From: VFKU01 sp038916785
GTDB lineage: Bacteria > Hydrogenedentota > Hydrogenedentia > Hydrogenedentales > GCA-2746185
Direction: 5' to 3'
Assembly (NCBI GenBank): GCA_038916785.1
Contig: JBCLBO010000073.1
Span: 1-17,144, forward strand
Length of the DNA: 17,144 nucleotides
A program made the translations under genes and the position numbers. The notes beneath the pieces are model-generated. The model did not search any database. It saw only the letters and a program-made list of their open reading frames with translations, and was not told the origin of the DNA. Shown here in pieces: positions 7,053-12,688 of this stretch (within the stretch, counting starts at the first letter, position 1; each line of letters opens with the position of its first letter).

Positions 7053-8519
7053 TCAGACGAACTTGATGCGGCGCGCGGCGACGACGACCATTTTTAGGAG
7101 CAACCAGCCGTGGCGCCAGCGCTGGATGTTCGTTTCGCCGTAGCGGCGCGCGCGGTAGCGGATGGGGACTTCCATGATTTTGAGGTTGAGCCGAGCGGCG
7201 CCGAAGAGCAGGTCGAAGTCGCCGAAGGGATCGAAGTCGCCGAAGTGTGCGCGGTTTCGGGCGATGCGCTCGTAGTCTTTTTTCCAGAGCACCTTCGTGC
7301 CGCAGAGCGTGTCGCGGATGGGCTGGCCGAGGAGCCAACTGAATGCCGCGGAGAAAAGTTTGTTGCCCACCAGATTGGCGAAGCGCATGGCGTCGTTTTC
7401 CATCGGATAGACGAGGCGTACCCCATTGACGAATTCGGCCCGACCCGAGGTGATCACGTCGTAGAACCGCGGCAAGTCCTCCGGCGGCACGGTGATGTCG
7501 GCGTCGAGGATCATCAAAATGTCGCCGGTCGCCGCGTCGAATCCGCAGCGGACCGCGTCGCCCTTCCCCGTTCCTTTCTGCTTGAGCAGCTTGCAATTTC
7601 GCTCCGGGTGCGCCGCGATCGCGCGCTCGATGGCGGCGTAGGTGTCGTCGGTGGAGTGGCCTTCGACGAAGACGATTTCGGTGCCCGCGCCCATCTCCGG
7701 GATGCGTGCCGTCAACTCGTCGATGTGGCCCGACTCGTTTCGCGCGGCGACGATTACCGACACCGTAGGCTCCGCGGGCAATTCGCCGTTGACCGGCCGC
7801 GCGATCATGAAGTTCGCCATGTCCAACTGGCGGAACGGCGATATCCGCGCGAGATAGCGGTTCGCCCAATCGGACAGAATCGGCACGTTCAGCGGGGCGA
7901 CGACCTCCTCCCAGTCGCGCAGGCGCTGGAACCCGGCGAGTTCCATGAGATTTGCCATGTCGAGGCGGGTGAGCCAGTTTTGCGGGAGGACGGGCGTGGC
8001 GAGCTTGAGCTTCTGGGCGGCGCGCAGCGGGCCGCTCCAGAGGTGCGAATAAAAGTTCACGATCAGCCGCGTGTGCGGCGCGCACAGCGGCCGGAGCCGA
8101 TGGAGGACGCGCTGGACGTCCCAGAGATCGTTGGCGATGTCCGAGAGCACGATATAGTCGAAGGTCTCGCCGGGGAGAGTCAGTTCGTGTGCGTCGGAGA
8201 CGATGAATTCGAGATCGGGGTGCTCCTGGCGCGCGAGGGCAATCGTCGCCTCCGAAAAATCCACGCCGACGCCGCGCGAAGGTTTGAGTGAGGCCAGCAG
8301 CCGGCCGGTGGAGCAGCCGACGTCAAGCACGGAGGCGCCCTGCGGGACGAGCTGGCCGAACGCGCGCTCGAGTCGCCTGCGGTAGTAGCCGCCCCAGGTC
8401 TTGGCGCCGCCACGCGCGACGCCGTCCCAGAACGCGCGGCGCGCCGCTTCGTATGCGAGGTACTCCGCCTCAAAAATCGGGGCGGGCGAAGTCGCCGGTG
8501 CGCCGGGGCCGTTGCGCAT
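7053..8519 (-). CDS. fusion: SAM-dependent methyltransferase + family 2 glycosyltransferase
   Basis: The 488-aa protein has two enzymatic halves. The N-terminal half (about 45-200) is a class I SAM-dependent methyltransferase, with the SAM loop VLDVGCSTG (64-72), acidic residue in VGVDFSE (84-90) and DAHEL (109-113). The C-terminal half (about 251-480) is a GT-A glycosyltransferase of family 2, with VSVIVAARNE (253-262), the metal/nucleotide DAD motif at 339-341 in ILDADITVP, and DTLCGTKVL (403-411). No transmembrane helices of the dolichol-phosphate-mannose synthase type are obvious. The ATG lies 3 nt after the stop of the GDP-L-fucose synthase gene, so the two are co-transcribed. Likely role: transfer of a sugar to a lipid or protein carrier plus methylation of an intermediate in surface glycan synthesis. 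Both substrates are unknown. Residue ranges were read by eye. Confidence 0.88.
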   Translation of the reverse strand: MRNGPGAPATSPAPIFEAEYLAYEAARRAFWDGVARGGAKTWGGYYRRRLERAFGQLVPQGASVLDVGCSTGRLLASLKPSRGVGVDFSEATIALARQEHPDLEFIVSDAHELTLPGETFDYIVLSDIANDLWDVQRVLHRLRPLCAPHTRLIVNFYSHLWSGPLRAAQKLKLATPVLPQNWLTRLDMANLMELAGFQRLRDWEEVVAPLNVPILSDWANRYLARISPFRQLDMANFMIARPVNGELPAEPTVSVIVAARNESGHIDELTARIPEMGAGTEIVFVEGHSTDDTYAAIERAIAAHPERNCKLLKQKGTGKGDAVRCGFDAATGDILMILDADITVPPEDLPRFYDVITSGRAEFVNGVRLVYPMENDAMRFANLVGNKLFSAAFSWLLGQPIRDTLCGTKVLWKKDYERIARNRAHFGDFDPFGDFDLLFGAARLNLKIMEVPIRYRARRYGETNIQRWRHGWLLLKMVVVAARRIKFV

Positions 8520-8522
8520 ACG

Positions 8523-9494
8523 TCAGCGCGTCCGCGGCGACTGGACGAAGTCGGCGTAGGTCACTTCGAGGCCCTGCGCGAGGCCCATTGACGGTCCCCA
8601 TCCGAGGCGCGTCAGCAGCGAGACATCCAGCAGCTTTCTCGGCGAGCCGTCGGGCTTGGTCGAGTCAAACTCGATGCGGCCGCGAAAGCCAGTCACCTTG
8701 GCCACGAGTCCGGCCAGATCGCGAATGGTCACGTCCTCGCCGAAACCGACGTTGATGTGGGTCTGCATCGGGCGGGTATTGGCGTCGTAGCGCGCACGGT
8801 CCATCTCCATCACGAAGACTCCCGCCTCGGCCATGTCGTCGACGTAGAGAAACTCGCGGCGCGGCGCGCCGGTGCCCCAGATGACGACCTTGTCCGCGCC
8901 GTCGATCTTCGCCTGGTGAAAACGGCCGATGAGCGCGGGGATGACGTGGGCGTTTTGCGGGTGATAGTTGTCGCCGGGCCCGTAGAGATTCGTAGGCATG
9001 ACGCTGCGATAGTCGGTGCCGTACTGGCGGTTGTAACTCTCGCAGAGTTTGATGCCGGCGATCTTCGCCATCGCGTAGGGTTCGTTCGTGGGCTCGAGCG
9101 GGCCCATCATCAGCGCGTCCTCGGCCATCGGCTGCGGCGCGAGCCGCGGATAGATGCAACTGGAGCCGAGAAACAGCAGCTTGTGGACCCCCGCTTTCCA
9201 CGCTTCGTGGACGACGTTGGACTCAATCATCAAGTTGTCGTAAATGAATTCGGCGGGGTACGTGTTGTTCGCATGGATACCGCCGACCTTCGATGCGCAG
9301 AGATAAACCTGGTCGACTCTCTCGTCCCGAAAAAAATGTTGCACCTGCGCCTGGTTGGTCAGGTCGAGATCCGCGCGCGGGCGGGTGACGATGCGCGAGT
9401 GGCCGCGTTTTTTCAGGACGCGGATGATCGCGGAGCCGACCATGCCGCGATGTCCGGCGACGAAGATGCGCGGATCGAAAGAGGCGTCAGTCAC
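8523..9494 (-). CDS. fcl: GDP-L-fucose synthase
   Basis: This enzyme (also called WcaG/GMER) converts GDP-4-keto-6-deoxymannose to GDP-L-fucose by double epimerisation and NADPH reduction in the cytoplasm. The 323-aa length is standard. The Rossmann loop GHRGMVGSA lies at 14-22. Catalytic residues align with the E. coli enzyme at a constant offset of 4: Ser111 and Cys113 in GSSCIYP, Tyr140 and Lys144 in YAMAK, and His183 in NAHVIP. Blocks such as EPTNEPYAMAKIAGIKLCES and RSVMPTNLYGPGDN are nearly identical to characterised members. The start is GTG at 9494, with only a distant GGAG upstream. GDP-mannose 4,6-dehydratase (gmd) is not in the window, so the precursor is made elsewhere. The methyltransferase/glycosyltransferase fusion follows 3 nt downstream, pointing to a fucose-containing surface glycan. 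Confidence 0.96.
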   Translation of the reverse strand: MTDASFDPRIFVAGHRGMVGSAIIRVLKKRGHSRIVTRPRADLDLTNQAQVQHFFRDERVDQVYLCASKVGGIHANNTYPAEFIYDNLMIESNVVHEAWKAGVHKLLFLGSSCIYPRLAPQPMAEDALMMGPLEPTNEPYAMAKIAGIKLCESYNRQYGTDYRSVMPTNLYGPGDNYHPQNAHVIPALIGRFHQAKIDGADKVVIWGTGAPRREFLYVDDMAEAGVFVMEMDRARYDANTRPMQTHINVGFGEDVTIRDLAGLVAKVTGFRGRIEFDSTKPDGSPRKLLDVSLLTRLGWGPSMGLAQGLEVTYADFVQSPRTR

Positions 9495-9547
9495 GGGTCC
9501 CGCGCGCTCCGCATCGGGACCTATCGAGAATCGTGGGTCTCGTCCCC

Positions 9548-9577
9548 GGGCGCGGGGGCTGGTGGGGCTGGTGCGGG
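9548..9577 (+). other. G-quadruplex-type motif in the intergenic gap before fcl
   Basis: Four G-runs (GGG 9548-9550, GGGGG 9554-9558, GGGG 9564-9567, GGG 9575-9577) are separated by loops of 3, 5 and 7 nt, which meets the usual G3N1-7 rule. It includes a perfect 9-bp tandem duplication of GGGCTGGTG (9556-9573). The 123-nt gap (9495-9617) otherwise shows no gene. Function is unknown. Confidence 0.45.
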
Positions 9578-9617
9578 CTGTTCATCCGGGTATTTTCGAG
9601 GATGGCCGCGCCGCGTG

Positions 9618-10415
9618 TCAACCGAGCATACAGACGTAGAACGCCAGCAGGCCGTCGTCCACGTAGGACTGCTTTACATCGAGGTAGAGGTAGTTGCGGA
9701 TCGAATAGATGCGGCCCACGAGCGCTTCGCCGTCGAAGAGGCCGCCGCTGCGGAACACGAGCGGCTTGGCAGGCTGGCGTTCCCCGCTGATTTCGACGCG
9801 GCCGGGCCCCAGGCTCCAGCGCCGCGCGACCCGCGCGCACTCCGCGCCATTGCGCAATACGCTGAGCGCGGCGGGAGTACCCGCGTCGAAGCTGAAGCTG
9901 CGCGATGGCGCGGTGGCCTCCACGCGAAACGCGACCTCGCCCGCGGGGTCCTGCGCGTTCCACGCCTGCCCGGAGTCGCGCGGGACGATTGTATAGACCG
10001 TCTCCCCGCGGTTGCCGGTGACGATTCGCTCGCCGCCGGTTTGGCGGTAGTAGCGTAGCAGCGCGTGGCCCGCGAAGGGATCGGGCAACTCGTCGAAGCC
10101 CGATTCGACATTCGGCACTTCCCCGGCCTCGACAAGCGCGGCGCGGCGGCGGACGGCGTTCGCAGTAGCGCGGTAGGTAAATCCGACGAGTCCACCCACG
10201 ACCACGAGAGCAAATGCACCCGCGCCCCGGGACTTCCACGCGGCCTCATTGGAGCGTATGCCGTAGGCCATCGACACAAAGGCGACGAACAGTACAACAG
10301 CGTACGCCGCGATCACGCCGAGCGTCATCGGGCGGGTGACCTGTGGCAACGTGTCGTAACACACGGCGCGCTCGAATTCGGTGAGCCGCTCGTCTTTGGG
10401 ATCGGGAAGGGTCAT
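9618..10415 (-). CDS. two-TM membrane protein with LURP-one/scramblase-like soluble domain (tentative)
   Basis: The family is not recognised with certainty. From the ATG at 10415 (GAGG a few nt upstream) the product is 265 aa. A short cytoplasmic N-terminus is followed by two hydrophobic segments (about 31-51 and 64-82) and a soluble domain (about 110-265) rich in predicted beta strands. Near its middle SRSFSFDAG is followed by a strand and RRWSLGPGRVEI. At the C-terminus VGRIYSIRNYLYLDVKQSY and DDGLLAFYVCML resemble the end of LURP-one/phospholipid-scramblase (tubby-like) domains, where a VG-x-I strand precedes a closing hydrophobic helix. This resemblance is by eye only. Its ATG overlaps the current stop of the pqiC-like gene by 4 nt (ATGA). 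It is the last gene of the partner-switch/lipid-transport train, so a membrane-lipid role would fit. Confidence 0.65.
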   Translation of the reverse strand: MTLPDPKDERLTEFERAVCYDTLPQVTRPMTLGVIAAYAVVLFVAFVSMAYGIRSNEAAWKSRGAGAFALVVVGGLVGFTYRATANAVRRRAALVEAGEVPNVESGFDELPDPFAGHALLRYYRQTGGERIVTGNRGETVYTIVPRDSGQAWNAQDPAGEVAFRVEATAPSRSFSFDAGTPAALSVLRNGAECARVARRWSLGPGRVEISGERQPAKPLVFRSGGLFDGEALVGRIYSIRNYLYLDVKQSYVDDGLLAFYVCMLG

Positions 10416-10909
10416 GCTGCCTCTGAGGTGCGGTACGATTCTAGTTCTTGCTGGGTTGCGCCACAACCGCGGCGATGTCCGCGGCCATTTCCGAAGCGAT
10501 CGCCTCCGTCGCGCGAGACAAGGACCTCGGGTCCGGCCGGAGTATCCACCTGCTCGAAGGCCATGAGCGTAGCCGTAATGTTGAAAAGCTGAAGATCGGA
10601 AGATGCCGAAGCGAACTCGGTGTTGATTTTCTCCGCGATCTGCTCCTCAAGGCCGCTGGCCCAACGATCGATTGCGTAGTATTCAATCTGCGTCGGTGAG
10701 GTGCGGATCATGATCTCCGGGCGCTGGAGCGCCTGATTGATCGTAAAAATGCGCACGCCCTCGATCCGCACGGGCGGCGTAAGCTCGGCGCGCGGCGTCA
10801 TATCGATCGTGTAGTAGCGGTATTGCGGCACCGACGCGCAGCCGGACAACAGCGTATCAAGAACCATGATCACGCCGGCCCACGTGGCATATCCAGAAAA
10901 GTTTCGCAC
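10412..10909 (-). CDS. PqiC-like ABC-transport auxiliary lipoprotein, probably frameshifted after an internal deletion
   Basis: PqiC/YmbA-type lipoproteins are outer-membrane-anchored partners of MCE lipid transporters. The GTG start at 10909 follows GGAGG; a signal sequence ends in lipobox LSGC with Cys24. Family features follow: YYTIDM, the VRIEGVRIF strand, WASGLEEQIAEKINTEF, and TATLMAFEQVD. After EVLVSR (near 10508-10519) the frame continues with a non-family Arg/Gly-rich tail to TGA at 10412. Another minus-strand frame from the same point encodes ATEAIASEMAADIAAVVAQP and stops at 10441, and that is the expected closing helix of the family. About 30 residues usually present between these blocks are absent. 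The best reading is an internal deletion that shifted the frame, so the gene is probably a pseudogene. The alternatives are a sequence error or a short functional variant, since the present stop does form an ATGA junction with the next gene. Confidence 0.7.
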   Translation of the reverse strand: MRNFSGYATWAGVIMVLDTLLSGCASVPQYRYYTIDMTPRAELTPPVRIEGVRIFTINQALQRPEIMIRTSPTQIEYYAIDRWASGLEEQIAEKINTEFASASSDLQLFNITATLMAFEQVDTPAGPEVLVSRDGGDRFGNGRGHRRGCGATQQELESYRTSEAA

Positions 10910-10931
10910 GCGTCTTGTTCCTCCGTGTTGC

Positions 10932-11495
10932 CTACTGCCGCCCTACCGGTTCTTTGCCGCGAATGAGCGATTGCGGCTGGTCGGCCAGTGTGCGGGTGAG
11001 TTCTTCGAGATTCCTCAGCGTATTGTTCAGGGTCACGAACAGATCGTCAAACTCGGGGCTGTTTCGCTCGAGAGTGCCCTGGAGGCTGACGATCAGTTCC
11101 TTCACATTCGTCATCATATCGTTCACTTTGGCGACGGCCTCCTGCGTATTCACGAGGAGCGCGTCGATTTTCTCGCGGTTGTCGGTGACGAGATCGTCCA
11201 CATTGTTGACTAGGCGATCGGCGGACGAACTGAGCTCCTTGGCCGAGCCCAGCAGGTCGTTGATCTGTTGCCGGTTCTCGTCGAGCACGCCGCGCACATC
11301 CGCAATCAGTAGCCTGCCGTCGCTCAGGGTCCCGTCGAGGCCGCCCATAATTTCGTTCAGCGTTTTGCGCTCTTCGGCCGGGATGGGCTCGCCCTTGTCG
11401 TCGATTACACCGAGCACGATGCGCAGGTCGGCCATCACGCCGCCGAAGCGGACGTCGCCCGAGCGGTCGAGCCCGCCGATGTCCGTCATCGGCAC
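10932..11495 (-). CDS. MlaD/MCE-type protein remnant lacking its N-terminus
   Basis: MlaD-like proteins are inner-membrane-anchored MCE proteins that carry lipids across the periplasm. The 187-aa reading frame keeps the long helical C-terminal part typical of this group (about 40-170, with repeated motifs such as LDENRQQINDLLGSAKEL, VDDLVTDNREKIDALL, VNDMMTNVKELI). The N-terminal transmembrane anchor is missing and at most the first edge of an MCE core is visible (DIGGLDRSGDVRFGGV, 5-20). The codons before the GTG at 11495 (reading TGEKVYYVP) continue in frame and look like coding sequence, so the gene has been cut rather than starting here. It abuts the truncated permease gene with a 10-nt overlap. 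An AGAAGG about 8 nt before the GTG means a soluble fragment could still be made. Most likely a remnant. Confidence 0.65.
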   Translation of the reverse strand: MPMTDIGGLDRSGDVRFGGVMADLRIVLGVIDDKGEPIPAEERKTLNEIMGGLDGTLSDGRLLIADVRGVLDENRQQINDLLGSAKELSSSADRLVNNVDDLVTDNREKIDALLVNTQEAVAKVNDMMTNVKELIVSLQGTLERNSPEFDDLFVTLNNTLRNLEELTRTLADQPQSLIRGKEPVGRQ

Positions 11496-11863
11496 GTAAT
11501 AAACCTTCTCGCCCGTCTGTGGCCGGTCACCAGGATCGCCGCCATGAGCGGGCTCAGCTCGCGCATGGCGGCGATGGCGACGAGATCGGGCACGAGGTAA
11601 TCCACGCCGAAATTGTGGAGCTGATACGCGGACTGCGTGGCGAGGATCGCGCCCAACAGCAGGCAGATAAGAGTAATGATGGGCAACGCGTCGAAACCGA
11701 TGATGACGAACTGCTCGATGGTCGCCCGCACGCGCAGGCCCTTGTGGCGGAGCGGCGCGACGAAGGTCCAGTGCAGCGTGTCGAGGATGAGCGTCGAGAT
11801 GCGCAGAAACGCGGCCAGCGCCCGGATGGCGCCGCGCCCCGCGTGGCCCAAGATGGCCGTCAT
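11486..11863 (-). CDS. MlaE-family ABC permease, truncated to its N-terminal half
   Basis: MlaE permeases form the membrane part of the ABC transporter for phospholipid trafficking and are normally about 250 aa. Here 125 codons remain from the ATG at 11863, which follows a strong GGGGGAGG sequence. Residues 41-114 match the family: LRVRATIEQFVIIGFDALPI, then a membrane helix, LATQSAYQLHNFGVDYLV, and AAMRELSPLMAAILVTG. Directly after LVTG, where the family continues G-R-x-G-A and then the E-L-G-T-M coupling loop, the sequence switches to a short unrelated tail ending at 11486. The following bases are in frame with the MlaD-like remnant. The ATPase gene (mlaF) normally found in such operons is absent. 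A deletion joining mid-mlaE to mid-mlaD explains this; a misassembly is the alternative. The STAS gene lies 37 nt upstream. Confidence 0.75.
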   Translation of the reverse strand: MTAILGHAGRGAIRALAAFLRISTLILDTLHWTFVAPLRHKGLRVRATIEQFVIIGFDALPIITLICLLLGAILATQSAYQLHNFGVDYLVPDLVAIAAMRELSPLMAAILVTGHRRARRFITCR

Positions 11864-11900
11864 CGGCCTGCCCCCTCCCCCAATGCTACGCGCCCGCCGC

Positions 11901-12224
11901 TTATGTCCCTTCGAGGCTGGCGCGGATATCAAACAACGAATTCAGCCGCGCGAGTTCGAGCACGCGCATCACCGCGCCGCTCGGACTGAGCAACGCAAAT
12001 TTCTTTTTCTTCTCGGAGGCGGCCTTGAGCGCTTCGATCATCGTCGCCACGCCTGAGCTGTCCATGTACTCCGCACCGCTGAGATCGATCGCCACGCGCG
12101 CCGTGCGCTCGATGCCGGCGAGGACCGCCTTGCGCAGTTGCGGCGACGAATTGAGGTCCACCTCGCCGCGCACCGCGATCACGTGCCACCCGGCCGTATC
12201 GCGCGTCTGCATCTCGAGACCCAT
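11901..12224 (-). CDS. STAS-domain anti-sigma factor antagonist (RsbV/SpoIIAA type, or MlaB-like)
   Basis: The single 107-aa STAS domain has the antagonist signature: VIAVRGEVDLNSSPQLRKAV (15-34) and the phosphoacceptor loop AEYMDSSGVATMIEA (51-65). Ser56 or Ser57 is the expected site of phosphorylation by the partner kinase. The ATG at 12224 has GGGAGG just upstream; the longer upstream reading is out-of-frame Arg/Gly-rich sequence and is rejected. The gene follows the RsbW-type kinase by 11 nt, so it most simply completes a phosphatase/kinase/antagonist cassette. It also directly precedes the MlaE permease remnant, the place where MlaB-type STAS subunits are often encoded. The intact Ser loop favours a partner-switch role; dual origin cannot be excluded. 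Confidence 0.9.
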   Translation of the reverse strand: MGLEMQTRDTAGWHVIAVRGEVDLNSSPQLRKAVLAGIERTARVAIDLSGAEYMDSSGVATMIEALKAASEKKKKFALLSPSGAVMRVLELARLNSLFDIRASLEGT

Positions 12225-12235
12225 CGATCCTCCCG

Positions 12236-12688
12236 TCAGCGGTCCGCGCCGCGGCCCGGCTTCGGCCGGCGCAGGCGCATGGTCACGCAATTCCCCGTCA
12301 CTTTCCCCGGGCCAAACACCACTTCGTCGAAGACCTCGCGAATGAGGTGCAGCCCGAGTCCGCCCGGCTCGATCTCCGAGTGGTGGCCCGGCTCCGCGCG
12401 CGCTTTCGCCTCGAAGACCTCGGCCGAGGCCGGCTCGCCGGAGTCTAGCAGTTGGATCTCGATCCATTCCTCATCGCTGCGGAAGACGATGCTGAAACAG
12501 TCGTCGTCGCAGCCCTTGCAGCCGTGCCGGATCGCGTTCGTGCAGGCCTCGTCGACGCCGAGCACGACCTCGTCGGCCCGCTCGCGGGCGAACCCGGCCT
12601 CCACCAGATAGCTGCGGACCATCGCGCGCACGGTACTCAGGAGTTTCGGGTCGGCGGAGACTTCGAGGACGATCTCGTTCGGTTTCAT
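12236..12688 (-). CDS. RsbW-type anti-sigma factor serine kinase (HATPase_c)
   Basis: This 150-aa GHKL-fold kinase belongs to the anti-sigma group, which binds a sigma factor or other target and phosphorylates the STAS antagonist. The ATP site is complete: N box DEACTNAIRHG (46-56), G1 box DSGEP (82-86) and G2 box GGLGLHLIREVFDEVVF (109-125). Right after the N box there is an unusual Cys cluster, GCKGCDDDC, with Cys57, Cys60 and Cys64. The ATG at 12688 overlaps the stop of the upstream phosphatase gene by 4 nt (ATGA), so the two are translationally coupled, and the STAS gene follows after 11 nt. No sigma factor gene is present, so the downstream target is unknown. Confidence 0.92.
   Translation of the reverse strand: MKPNEIVLEVSADPKLLSTVRAMVRSYLVEAGFARERADEVVLGVDEACTNAIRHGCKGCDDDCFSIVFRSDEEWIEIQLLDSGEPASAEVFEAKARAEPGHHSEIEPGGLGLHLIREVFDEVVFGPGKVTGNCVTMRLRRPKPGRGADR

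Noticed and set aside
6886..8085. 400-codon N-terminal extension of the amidase frame
   Set aside because: It overlaps the methyltransferase/glycosyltransferase gene, is Arg/Pro-rich without domains, and a signal peptide with a ribosome-binding site begins at GTG 6885.
8757..10058. 433-codon plus-strand frame, and a similar one at 13216-14337
   Set aside because: Both are antisense to well-supported genes (fcl and the membrane protein; the FHA-GAF-PP2C phosphatase) and show only composition-driven openness.
11486..11495. A translated MlaE-MlaD fusion across the 10-nt overlap
   Set aside because: The permease frame ends in a stop at 11486 and the MlaD frame differs from it, so a fusion would need frameshifting; no slippery site was seen.
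12225..12467. 81-residue N-terminal extension of the STAS protein
   Set aside because: It lies inside the kinase gene in another frame, is Arg/Gly-rich, and a strong GGGAGG precedes the ATG at 12224.
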